In this document: positions 41,834-50,337 of the stretch, piece after piece | Layout: every line of letters begins with the position of its first letter | How positions within the stretch are numbered: position 1 is the stretch's first letter | Assembly: GCA_049974865.1 (NCBI GenBank) | Contig: JBNGCX010000021.1 | Span: 1 to 56,092 of the forward strand | Length of the DNA stretch: 56,092 nt | Reading direction: 5' to 3' | From: JAGSOU01 sp049974865 | Lineage (GTDB): Bacteria; Pseudomonadota; Alphaproteobacteria; Rhodobacterales; Rhodobacteraceae | Notes under the pieces: generated by a model | Told to the model about the DNA's origin: nothing | Database searches by the model: none | What the model saw: the letters and a program-made list of their open reading frames with translations, nothing else | Position numbers and translations under genes: made by a program

Positions 41834-43240
41834 ATGGTCCTGAACACGCTTTCCGGCCGCTTCCTGCTCTTGACGATCGCCTTCGTCATGCTGGCCGAGG
41901 TGTTCATCTTCGTGCCCTCGGTGGCGCGCTTCCGCGAGGATTACCTGCTCACCCGGCTGGAGCGGGCGCAGATCGCCGCGCTGGCCACGCTGGCCACCGA
42001 AGACATGATCGACGACGCGCTGGAGCGCGAGCTGCTGGAAAACGCGGGCGTGTTCAACGTGGTGCTCCGGCGCGACCAAATGAGCCAGCTGGTGCTCTCC
42101 TCGCCGGTGCCGGGCGAGGTGCACGCGGCCTTCGACCTGCGCGATGCCGGCCCGGCCGGGCTGATCCGCGACGCGATGATGCGGCTCTGGGACACCGAGA
42201 ACCGGATCATCCGGGTTCTGGGCCACCCGGCGCGCGGCGCCGGCCTGGCCATCGAGGTCACGATGGAGAGCGCGCCGCTGCGCGCCGCGATGATCGACTA
42301 TGGCCTGCGCATCCTGGCGTTGTCGGCGGTGATCTCGGTCATCACCGCCTTCCTGCTGTTCCTGGCGGTGCGCCGCCTGCTGGTCACGCCGATCAAGCGG
42401 GTGGTGGGCGCGATGCAGTCCTATGCCGAGGCGCCCGAGGACGCCCGGCGCATCATCGAGCCCTCGGCCAGCGTGGCCGAACTGCGCGAGGCCGAGGCGG
42501 CGCTGCAGTCGCTGCAGACCCAGCTCACCGGCGCGCTGCGCCAAAAGGAACGGCTGGCGCAGCTGGGCGGCGCGGTGGCCAAGATCAGCCACGATTTGCG
42601 CAACATCCTGACCACGGCGCAGCTGTTCGCCGACCGGATGGAGGCCAGCCAGGACCCCGGCGTGAAACGCGCCGCGCCCAAGATCGTGGGCGCGATCAGC
42701 CGCGCGGTGAACCTGTGCGAGACCACCCTGGCCTTCGGCCGCGCCGAGGAGCCGCCCCCGGTGCTGGGCCGGGTCTACCTGGCGCAGATCGTCAACGACG
42801 TGGTCGACAGCGAGCGTCTGGCCGCGGGCGATCACGATGTCAGCTTCTCCGAGGACGTGCCGGCGGGGATGGCCCTGCGCGCCGATCCAGAGCAGCTCCA
42901 CCGGGTGCTGTCCAACCTGATCCGCAACGCCCGCCAGGCCATCGTGGCCAGCGGCAAGCCCGGCGAGGTCAACATCCACGCCGAGGAGGACGACGCGGCC
43001 TGGGTGATCCGCATTACCGACACCGGGCCCGGCCTGCCGCCGAGGGCGCGCGAGCACCTGTTCCAGCCTTTCCAGGGCGGCACGCGCAAGGGCGGCACCG
43101 GGTTGGGGCTGGCGATCTCGGCCGAGCTGATCCGCGGCCATGGCGGGCGGCTGGAACTGCTGGAGACCGGGCCGGAGGGGACGAGCTTCCGCATCGTGTT
43201 GCCCAAGGCGGTGGACGCCTTCGAGGCGGCGGCGCAGTAG
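41834..43240 (+). CDS. sensor histidine kinase (orphan)
   Basis: This 468-aa protein has two transmembrane helices (about residues 5-25 and 155-177) enclosing a periplasmic sensor domain, then a HAMP-like linker and a dimerisation domain with phospho-acceptor His in AKISHDLRNIL. The ATPase domain shows N box NLIRNARQAI, DTGPGLP and GGTGLGLAIS. It starts 19 bases after the oxidoreductase, so it may be co-transcribed. No response regulator is adjacent. Confidence 0.9.
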   Translation: MVLNTLSGRFLLLTIAFVMLAEVFIFVPSVARFREDYLLTRLERAQIAALATLATEDMIDDALERELLENAGVFNVVLRRDQMSQLVLSSPVPGEVHAAFDLRDAGPAGLIRDAMMRLWDTENRIIRVLGHPARGAGLAIEVTMESAPLRAAMIDYGLRILALSAVISVITAFLLFLAVRRLLVTPIKRVVGAMQSYAEAPEDARRIIEPSASVAELREAEAALQSLQTQLTGALRQKERLAQLGGAVAKISHDLRNILTTAQLFADRMEASQDPGVKRAAPKIVGAISRAVNLCETTLAFGRAEEPPPVLGRVYLAQIVNDVVDSERLAAGDHDVSFSEDVPAGMALRADPEQLHRVLSNLIRNARQAIVASGKPGEVNIHAEEDDAAWVIRITDTGPGLPPRAREHLFQPFQGGTRKGGTGLGLAISAELIRGHGGRLELLETGPEGTSFRIVLPKAVDAFEAAAQ

Positions 43241-43287
43241 CCCGATCCGGGGCGGCGAAGAAATTTGAAAAATCCGCTCGCGGCCCC

Positions 43288-43316
43288 TTGCAAAGCCCCG
43301 CCGCCCCGGATACATG
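43288..43316 (+). promoter_or_regulatory. candidate promoter of tRNA-Arg
   Basis: TTGCAA and TACATG with a 17-base spacer lie 10 bases before the tRNA 5' end. The -10 match is poor (3 of 6). Confidence 0.35.
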
Positions 43317-43326
43317 AAGCCTCCAC

Positions 43327-43403
43327 GCGCTGGTAGCTCAGTTGGATAGAGTACTTGACTACGAATCAAGGGGTCGGGGGTTCGAATCCTCCCCAGCGCG
43401 CCA
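43327..43403 (+). tRNA. tRNA-Arg (anticodon ACG)
   Basis: The cloverleaf is complete. Acceptor GCGCTGG pairs with CCAGCGC; discriminator G and encoded CCA follow. The anticodon stem CTTGA/TCAAG encloses CTACGAA with anticodon ACG (43361-43363). The T arm has GGGGG/CCTCC around TTCGAAT. The ACG is expected to be edited to ICG by TadA and to read CGU, CGC and CGA. Confidence 0.95.
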
Positions 43404-43411
43404 GAGATTTC

Positions 43412-43443
43412 AAAGGCTCAGCGGGAATTCGCTGAGCCTTTTT
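43412..43443 (+). terminator. terminator after tRNA-Arg
   Basis: A perfect 12-bp stem (AAAGGCTCAGCG with CGCTGAGCCTTT, loop GGAATT) runs into TTCTTT. It can act on both strands because of the A/T ends. Confidence 0.9.
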
Positions 43444-43506
43444 CTTTGCCTGGTCCTGCCGCGGCTCCCGGCGATGCCCGCCCCCCCTGCGGAGATGCGG
43501 CGGGCC

Positions 43507-46500
43507 CTAGTAGTCGCGCTCGAAAAACACGCCGAGGCTGGTTTCGCCGGTCGAGCGCAGCCGACCCCGCAGCGTGGTGGAAGGGGTCAGGTCGAGGTTC
43601 AGGTCGATCTCGGTTTCGCCCTCGTTGTCCACGGTCACCTCGGAATAGATGTTTTCGGACAGGTATTTGCCCGCCTTCACCTCGGTCGCCCCGGTTTCGC
43701 TGGTGGTCACGTCCAGATCGCTGAGCCCGAAGCCCGAGCGCAGCTTTCCGACAACGCCATCGCCGCCGCGCCCCGCCAGGGTCGCCACCGCGCCGGCCAG
43801 CCGCGCCGCCTGGAAGGGCGAGATCGTGTCCAGCCCGCGCCCGAAGATCAGTCGCGAGACCACCTCTTCCTGCGGCAGCTCGGGGTCCGACTGGAAGGTG
43901 ATCTCGGGGTCGCTGGCCAGCCCCTCGACGATGATGCGGATCTCGACCTCCTCGGCGCGGGTGCGGGCGACGAAACGCAGGTAGGGGTCGAAGGCGCCTT
44001 GAAGGTCGACCCGGCCCTCGGTCAGTTCCAGCCGCTTGCCGAGGATGTCGAGCCGCCCGCGGATCAGCTCGAACAGGCCCGAGGGGATCACGTCGTCCGT
44101 GGTGCCCGACAGGCGCAGCCGCCCGCCCAGCTCGGCATCCAGGCCGCGGCCGCGCACGAAGATGCGGTTGGGGGCGTCGATGGTCAGGTCGAGGCTCAGG
44201 GGCGCGCCGCCCCCGGCGCCGTCGCCGCTGTCCACAAGGCCCGCGCGGGCGCGGGTGCGATTCACCGCCGCGGGTTCGCCGACATGGCGCAAGCCGGGCA
44301 GGCTGCCGATCTCGGTCAGCCCGGCGGAGGGGATGCGGATCTCGGTCTCCTCGAGGCTCAGCGCGCCTGAGACGCGGCCGGCGCCGGTCAGCGGGCCGGT
44401 CAGCGCGATCTGCCCGTTGATGCGGGTGTCGTAGAGCAGCGGGTCGCGCACACGGACGCGTTGCAGGGAGACGGCAAGGTTGCCCTCGTTCGGCGCGGCC
44501 AGGGCCACCGGCCCGTTGACCGAGACCCGGCCGCCGCCGCGCACCTCGGCGGTCAGCGCGATCTGCGCGCGGTTCGCGGCGAGGTCCAGCGTGGCGTCCA
44601 GCCCCTCCAGCGCGGTGTTGAAGGTGGGGGCGGAGAGCCGCGCGCCGGTCGTGGTGACACGCCCCGACAGGGCGGAGAGCGCGGGTGCGCCTGCCAGCCG
44701 CAGGTCGTAGCGCGCCGTGCCCTGGATGTTGCGCGGGGCGATGAACGGGTTTGCGAGGCCGAGCGGTGCAGTGCCGATGAGCGACAGGTCGACGGTCGAG
44801 CCGTCTTCGGCCGCTCGCCCCGCGATGCGCGCGCCGGTGCCGCCGGGGCCGGTGGCCTCCACCGCGATATCCCATTCGCCGCCGGTGCCGGGCTGGGCGT
44901 GGCCCTTGGCCTGCACCGGGCCGCTGAACTCGGGCACCAGCAGGGCGAGGTCGGCCAGCTCCGCGTTGAAGGTGATGGCGTCCGTCGCGGCATCGCCGCC
45001 CTCGGCGCGGGCGGTCAGGTGGCGGGTGTCCAGCCGCAGGTGGCGCAGGCCGGGCCGTCCGTCCGCGCGCCAAAGCGAGGTGTCCAGTGTTACCTCGCCG
45101 CCGGTCACCCTGTCGAGTTCCGCCATCCCGCTGCGCAGCCCGTTGCCGGTCAGTTGCGCCGAAAGGTCGAAGGTCTCGCCACGCAGCTCGGCGCGGCCCT
45201 CGGCCGTGACCTCGACCTGCCCGGCGATGTTGCGCCGCGCCAGCCGGGCGAACCGCGCGATGTCGCCGGCGCGCAGCGTGACGCGGCCCTCGACCGGCAG
45301 GCTCTCGTCCTGAAGGCCCATGATACCTTCGAATTGCAGCGCCGCCGTGTCGTTGCCGTTGGTGGCCGGTGCGGTGGCGTCGAGCGCGATGTCCCAGCGG
45401 CCCCCGTCGAGGGGCTGCGCGCGGCCCGTGGTCTGCAGCGGGCCGCCCAATTCAGGCACCAGCAGCGCCATGTCGGCTACCCGCGCGGTGAACGCGATCG
45501 GGTCGGTGGGGGCCTCGCCGCCGCTTGCGCTTGCGGTCAGGTTGGGGGTCTCCAGTTTCAAACGGCGCAGCCCCAGTTGCCCGGCCTCGCGCCACAGCGC
45601 GGTGTCCAGCGCAACCATGCCCCCGGTGAGGCGGTCCAGTTCGGCCAGGCCGCTGCGCAGCCCGGTGCCGGCGAGGCGCGCCGACAGGTCGAACGCGTCG
45701 CCGGTGAGCTGGGCGCTTCCCTCGGCCGTGGCCTCGATGCGCCCGGCGATGTCGCGGCCGGCAAGGGCGGCGAAACGGGCGATCTCCTCGGCGCGGATCT
45801 CGATCCGGCCCGAGGCGGGCAGGCCATCGGCCTGCAGGTCGAGCTGGCCCTGCGCCTGCGCCTCCAGCCCCGCGCCGATGACCCGGAGCTGTTCCAGCCG
45901 CAGGGGGGCGCCCGCCTGCCAGGCCAGCGCTGTCGTGCCCGAAAGGGCTCGGCCCAGCGCGCGGTCCAGCGCCGGGTCGGCATGGGACAGGCCGTCGAGG
46001 GCGAAGTCGAACTGCGCGGTGACCGCTTGTGGCGCCGCCTGCCGGATGGTGCCCGTGCCGCGCAGGCGCGCTTGCTGCAGCGCCACCGCCCCCCGCCGCA
46101 GGCCGGTGAGACTGAGGTCGGCCTGCCATTGCTCGCCCTGTTCGGCGTCGAAGCGGGCGTCGATCAGTGCGCCGTCCACCCAAGTCTCCGGCCCGGCCAG
46201 CGGCAGGCGCACCGCGCCCGCGCCGCCGATCCGCCCGTTCAGGGCAAAGCGCCGGGGCAAGCCGCCCGGGGCCAGTTCCAGCGCGCCCGAAAGGTCGAAC
46301 TCGGCCGTTTGCAGCGTGAAATCGTCGAGCGTGAGTGCGCCGTCGGCGGCGCTGCGCCCCGACAGCGCGAATCGCGCGCTGTCGCCGAAGAACGGCCGCA
46401 GCTCGGGCGCGAAGAGCGGCCCCATGTTGCCGGAGAGGTCGGCGTCGAAGCGGCGGACCGGGGCCTCGGGCGGGCCCTCGGCGGCGAGGGTCACGGCGCC

Positions 46501-47253
46501 GGTCAGGCGCGGCTCGCCATCGGTGGCCAGCCGGATATCGGCGCGGTAGTTGGACAGCGGCGCGGTGCCCTTGGCGGCCAGTTCCAGCGCCGGGCGACCG
46601 GGCAGGCGCAGCAGCGTGGCGGCGATGCCCTCCGGCCCCTCGGTCAGCTCCATGTCCAGCGCCAGGATGCCGGTAGCGTTGGCGTAGGAGGTGTCGAGGG
46701 TCAGCGCGCCGGGCCGGTCGGTGCGGGTCACCGCCAGGGTGGCGCTGCCCTCGCCGCCTTCGAGCCTCAGCGCGGCGTCCAGCGACAGCTCGGCCGCCTG
46801 GCCGAACACCGCCTCGCCGATCACCACCTTCTCGGCGGCCAGCCGTGCGATGTTCACCGCGACCGGCAGTTCGGGCAGGGCGAAGGGCTGGGCCGGGGCC
46901 TTTTCCTCCTCTTCCGTGGCCTGCGCGGCGGGCAGGCGCGGCAGCAGGATCTCGCCCGCCTTCAGCTCGTTGACCTCCAGCCGCCCGTCCAGCAGCGCCT
47001 TGCGCGACCAGTCCAGCACCACGTCGCGCAGGGTCAGCCAGACGCCGGTGTCGTCGGCGATGGTCAGTTCCCTGATGGTGGCGCGGGCCGAGAGCGCGCC
47101 CTCGAACCCCTCGATCCGCACCTCGCGCCCGGCGCCGGAGAGGTTGTCCTCCAGCAGCCCTTGCAGGAAGCCGCGGTCGTCGCGGGCCTCGTCCTGCGCC
47201 AGCGCGGGCAGGGCGAGCGCGAGGAATGCGATGAGAAACGCTGCGAACCGCAT
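43507..47253 (-). CDS. tamB: translocation and assembly module protein TamB
   Basis: This 1248-aa protein starts with a signal-anchor (MRFAAFLIAFLALALPALAQ), continues with long repetitive beta-rich AsmA-like sequence and ends in the conserved DUF490 domain (GLDAELGGRLRLSGTTDDV, ILGKRLELTEGRVDLQG, SDPELPQEEVVSRLIFGRG, ending GVFFERDY). TamB is thought to bridge the membranes, carrying phospholipids or assisting outer-membrane protein assembly with TamA. Internal repeats can be seen (two long copies sharing ITFNAELADLALLVPE-like and AELDRLTGG/VTGG segments). Its ATG overlaps the tamA stop by one base (TGATG). Confidence 0.93.
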   Translation of the reverse strand: MRFAAFLIAFLALALPALAQDEARDDRGFLQGLLEDNLSGAGREVRIEGFEGALSARATIRELTIADDTGVWLTLRDVVLDWSRKALLDGRLEVNELKAGEILLPRLPAAQATEEEEKAPAQPFALPELPVAVNIARLAAEKVVIGEAVFGQAAELSLDAALRLEGGEGSATLAVTRTDRPGALTLDTSYANATGILALDMELTEGPEGIAATLLRLPGRPALELAAKGTAPLSNYRADIRLATDGEPRLTGAVTLAAEGPPEAPVRRFDADLSGNMGPLFAPELRPFFGDSARFALSGRSAADGALTLDDFTLQTAEFDLSGALELAPGGLPRRFALNGRIGGAGAVRLPLAGPETWVDGALIDARFDAEQGEQWQADLSLTGLRRGAVALQQARLRGTGTIRQAAPQAVTAQFDFALDGLSHADPALDRALGRALSGTTALAWQAGAPLRLEQLRVIGAGLEAQAQGQLDLQADGLPASGRIEIRAEEIARFAALAGRDIAGRIEATAEGSAQLTGDAFDLSARLAGTGLRSGLAELDRLTGGMVALDTALWREAGQLGLRRLKLETPNLTASASGGEAPTDPIAFTARVADMALLVPELGGPLQTTGRAQPLDGGRWDIALDATAPATNGNDTAALQFEGIMGLQDESLPVEGRVTLRAGDIARFARLARRNIAGQVEVTAEGRAELRGETFDLSAQLTGNGLRSGMAELDRVTGGEVTLDTSLWRADGRPGLRHLRLDTRHLTARAEGGDAATDAITFNAELADLALLVPEFSGPVQAKGHAQPGTGGEWDIAVEATGPGGTGARIAGRAAEDGSTVDLSLIGTAPLGLANPFIAPRNIQGTARYDLRLAGAPALSALSGRVTTTGARLSAPTFNTALEGLDATLDLAANRAQIALTAEVRGGGRVSVNGPVALAAPNEGNLAVSLQRVRVRDPLLYDTRINGQIALTGPLTGAGRVSGALSLEETEIRIPSAGLTEIGSLPGLRHVGEPAAVNRTRARAGLVDSGDGAGGGAPLSLDLTIDAPNRIFVRGRGLDAELGGRLRLSGTTDDVIPSGLFELIRGRLDILGKRLELTEGRVDLQGAFDPYLRFVARTRAEEVEIRIIVEGLASDPEITFQSDPELPQEEVVSRLIFGRGLDTISPFQAARLAGAVATLAGRGGDGVVGKLRSGFGLSDLDVTTSETGATEVKAGKYLSENIYSEVTVDNEGETEIDLNLDLTPSTTLRGRLRSTGETSLGVFFERDY

Positions 47254-49049
47254 CAGAAGGCCTGCCCTATGCCGATATAGATTTCCACGTTGCCGCCCTT
47301 GCCGCCCTCCAGCGGCGTCGCCACGTCCAGCCGGATCGGGCCGATGCCGGTGGCGTAGCGCAGGCCGAGCCCCGCGCCGCTGTGCCATTCGCCGCCGCCC
47401 TCGCCCAGCGAGCCCGCGCCGATGTAGCCCGCGTCGGCAAAGCCCACGAGGCCGATGGTGTCGGTCACGCCCATGCGCAGCTCGCCCGACAGGCCAAGGA
47501 AGGAGCGCCCGCCGACCCGCTTGCCGCCGCCCAGGTCGACCGCCAGCGACTGGTAGGGCTGGCCGCGCACCGTGCCGCCCCCGCCCGAGAAGAACAGCAT
47601 GTCGGGCGGCACATCGGTCACCCGCGCGTCGAAGACCGATCCCGCCTGAACCCGCCCGGCCAACACGAAACGCCCGCCGCCGCCGAGGCTGCGATAGGCC
47701 CGCGCGTCGGCGTAGAGCCGCGCGCCGCTGGCGTTGCCGCTGAGCCCGAGAAACGGAGTGGCCTCGAGCGCGAGGTAAAGCCCGCGGGTGGCGTCCAGCG
47801 GGTCGTCGCGCCCGTCCCATGTCAGCGAGGCGGGGGCGAGCAACTGGTCGAGGTTGCGGCGCCCGAGGTCGTCGCGCACCTCGGAATAGCGCAGGGTGAG
47901 GCCCAGCTCGCCGCTCAGCCGGTCGGAGAAGATATGCGTCACCCCCGCCCCCAGCGCCGCGCTACGGGTCCGGTAATCGCGCTCGTCCAGCTCTTCCAGC
48001 CGGCCCAGAACGAACAGGCCGGTGTCGGGGCTGAAGGTGGCGGGGCGGTCGAGCCGGGCCGAGAGGGTGTAGTCCTCGCCGGCGGATTCGCCGCCGACGC
48101 CGCCGATATTGCCCTCCAGCCGGAACCGCTCGGCCCCGCCCAGCAGGTTGCGGTGCATCCAGAAGCCCGACACGGCCAGCCCCTCGATCGAGGACAGCTC
48201 GGCCCCGAAGCCGAAGCGGCGGGGCTTGGCGTCGACCACGGCGGCCGAGATGTCCAGCGTGCCCTCCGGGGTCGGCGCCTCGGCCTCGCTCAGCGCGACC
48301 GAGCTGAAGGCGCCGGTGCGGCGCAGGCGCCGGGCCGAGCGGTCCAGTTCGTCCGGCGAGAAGGTCTTGCCGGTGGGCAGCCCGGCGATCTCGCGGATGC
48401 GTTCGGCGCGCACCCGGCTGGGGCTGGTGACGGCGAGGTCGCCGAAGCGCAGCCGCGGCCCGGGATCGAGCGTGATCTCGGCCGACAGGGTCTGGGCGCG
48501 GTGATCGGCGGTGAAACGCTGGTCGACGACGCGGGCCTTGGCATGGCCAGCATCGCGCCAGCCGCGGATTCCGGCCTGGGCCGCGTCCTGGATCAGGCCG
48601 CTGCGGGCCCGTTCCCCCGGCGCGAAGCCCTCGGGCAGCCTGAATCTCGGGGGCAGCGGCGCGACCTCGGCCCGCGCGAAGGAAAAGGCGGGGCCGGGCT
48701 GCACTTCGATCTCGATGTTGTCGATCCGCGACGGGGCGGCGAAGGGCGACAGCGCCGCCGCCTCGCGCCCGTCCACCGACACGCCGATGACACCGCTGTA
48801 ATACCCGGCCGCGTAGAGCGCGCCCAGCAGCCGCGCGTAATCGGCCCGTGCCGCGGCCAGCAGGTCCTGCGGCGTGGTGTCCGGCTGGCCCGCCCGGGCC
48901 ACGCTGAGCGAGGCTGCCCGCAGCGCATCGCGCAACTCATCGGAGGCGCCCGGCGCGCGCAGCTTGACCTCGGTGGCCAGGGCCGGGAGCGCGGCCAGGC
49001 ACAGCGCGAGGGGCAGGGTCAGGCGTCGGATGATTGGTGTTCGGCCCAA
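47253..49049 (-). CDS. tamA: outer-membrane assembly protein TamA (BamA family)
   Basis: This product of about 598 aa has a signal peptide (RRLTLPLALCLAALPALA), POTRA-type periplasmic repeats (to about residue 270) and a C-terminal 16-strand barrel (SGGGGTVRGQPYQSLAVDLG with the VRGY-like motif VRGQ, ending GIGQAF with terminal Phe). I choose TTG at 49049 because AAAGGAG lies seven bases before it; an earlier GTG at 49076 has no ribosome site. With TamB it forms the TAM complex. The upstream 160 bases hold nested inverted repeats (49084-49119) but no gene. Confidence 0.9.
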   Translation of the reverse strand: MGRTPIIRRLTLPLALCLAALPALATEVKLRAPGASDELRDALRAASLSVARAGQPDTTPQDLLAAARADYARLLGALYAAGYYSGVIGVSVDGREAAALSPFAAPSRIDNIEIEVQPGPAFSFARAEVAPLPPRFRLPEGFAPGERARSGLIQDAAQAGIRGWRDAGHAKARVVDQRFTADHRAQTLSAEITLDPGPRLRFGDLAVTSPSRVRAERIREIAGLPTGKTFSPDELDRSARRLRRTGAFSSVALSEAEAPTPEGTLDISAAVVDAKPRRFGFGAELSSIEGLAVSGFWMHRNLLGGAERFRLEGNIGGVGGESAGEDYTLSARLDRPATFSPDTGLFVLGRLEELDERDYRTRSAALGAGVTHIFSDRLSGELGLTLRYSEVRDDLGRRNLDQLLAPASLTWDGRDDPLDATRGLYLALEATPFLGLSGNASGARLYADARAYRSLGGGGRFVLAGRVQAGSVFDARVTDVPPDMLFFSGGGGTVRGQPYQSLAVDLGGGKRVGGRSFLGLSGELRMGVTDTIGLVGFADAGYIGAGSLGEGGGEWHSGAGLGLRYATGIGPIRLDVATPLEGGKGGNVEIYIGIGQAF

Positions 49050-49083
49050 GTCGGGGCTCCTTTGGTTTTGTCCCACCCAGCGA

Positions 49084-49119
49084 TGTCACCGGCGGACGAT
49101 TCGCCGCTCCGGGGTGACA
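49084..49119. repeat. nested inverted repeats upstream of tamA
   Basis: TGTCACC pairs with GGTGACA, enclosing CGGCG/CGCCG; an alternative CTCCGGG/CCCGGAG hairpin overlaps the right arm. The two folds exclude each other. No T-run follows on either strand. Confidence 0.4.
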
Positions 49120-49208
49120 CCCGGAGACAAAGGATAGGGCGTCAGGCGGGGTGGGAACAGGGGCCAGAGGCGCGGGGCGCATGTCTTTCCCGCCAGGGGT
49201 GCGTTCCG

Positions 49209-50333
49209 TTAGCGGCTGGCCGACATGGTGATGCGGAACCGTGCCAGGGCAAATGCGAAGAACACGGCGCCGATCCCCGCCATGGCCAGCATCTGGGGCC
49301 ACACCACGGCCAGCCCCGCGCCGCGATAGAGCACCGCCTGCGCGAAGGCGGTGAAATGGGTGGCGGGCGAGGCCTGCATCATGCTTCGCAGGGGCTCCGG
49401 CATGGCCTCCATCGGGGTCATTCCGCCCGACAGCATGTAAAGCGTCACGAAGACCGGGATCGCCAGCAGCCCGAACTGCGGCATGGTGGTGGCGATGGTG
49501 GACAGCATGATCCCCAGCGAGGTGACCGAGAACAGGTAGACCGCCGCCCCCAGCGCGAAGATCGCGATCGAGCCGGGCACCGGGATGCCCAGCGCCCCTT
49601 TCACCACCAACAGCAGCGACAGGACCGATGCGGCCACGATCACCAGCCCGTTGGCCCAGACCTTGGCCATCATGATCTCGAAAGGGGTGACGGGCATGAC
49701 CAGCAAGTGCTCGATCGTGCCGTGCTCGCGCTCGCGGATCACCGCGGCGCCGGACAGGATCACCGACAGGATAGTGACGCTGCCGATCACCTGCACCACC
49801 GCCAGGAACCATTCCGCGTGCAGGTTGGGGTTGAACCGCGCGCGGGTGACGATGCTTGCGGGCAGCTCGGTTTCCGGCTCGCCGCGGGACAGGAAATCGG
49901 CGATCTCGGTCTGCAGGATGCGCCGGATATAGGTGGTGCCGGTGCCCGCCGTCGTCATTGCGGTGGCATCGACATTCAGCTGCACGACCGGGCGCTGCCC
50001 CGCCAGCAGGTCGCGCTGGAAGTTGGGCGGAATGTCCAGAACGAAGCTGTAGTCCCGGCGGTCCATGGCGGCGTACATCTCGTCCAGGCCGATCAGCTGC
50101 GCGGGCTTGAAATGCGGCGGCAGGAACACGCCCTGTAGCCGCGCCGACAGGGCGGACCGGTCCTCGTCGACGATGGCGATGGCGGCGTTGTGCAGCTCGG
50201 TCTGCACGCCGCGGGCCACGGCCACCACCGCCATGGAGAAGGCATAGACGATCAACACCAGCAGAACCGGGTCGCGGGCAAGGCTGAAAAGCTCCTTGAT
50301 CCCCAGGCGCAGGATGTTCCGCAGCACGCGCAT
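49209..50333 (-). CDS. yhhJ: ABC-2 type permease, YhhJ-like
   Basis: This 374-aa inner-membrane protein has one N-terminal helix, a large periplasmic domain (about 50-170) and five to six C-terminal helices with EREHGTIEHLLVMPVTPFEIM, the ABC-2 permease signature. It is the last gene of an hlyD-rbbA-yhhJ cassette; rbbA ends 4 bases before its ATG. Together they resemble the E. coli yhiI-rbbA-yhhJ group and are probably an efflux system of unknown substrate. Confidence 0.9.
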   Translation of the reverse strand: MRVLRNILRLGIKELFSLARDPVLLVLIVYAFSMAVVAVARGVQTELHNAAIAIVDEDRSALSARLQGVFLPPHFKPAQLIGLDEMYAAMDRRDYSFVLDIPPNFQRDLLAGQRPVVQLNVDATAMTTAGTGTTYIRRILQTEIADFLSRGEPETELPASIVTRARFNPNLHAEWFLAVVQVIGSVTILSVILSGAAVIREREHGTIEHLLVMPVTPFEIMMAKVWANGLVIVAASVLSLLLVVKGALGIPVPGSIAIFALGAAVYLFSVTSLGIMLSTIATTMPQFGLLAIPVFVTLYMLSGGMTPMEAMPEPLRSMMQASPATHFTAFAQAVLYRGAGLAVVWPQMLAMAGIGAVFFAFALARFRITMSASR

Positions 50334-50337
50334 GGCC

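Noticed and set aside
43327..43443. tRNA-Arg as attachment site of an integrated element
   Set aside because: No integrase gene or duplicated tRNA 3' end is seen in the window; the tRNA is followed by its own terminator and tamB.
44461..47280. 939-codon + strand frame opposite tamB
   Set aside because: Mirror image of tamB codon use; rich in Gly/Arg/Gln without motifs.
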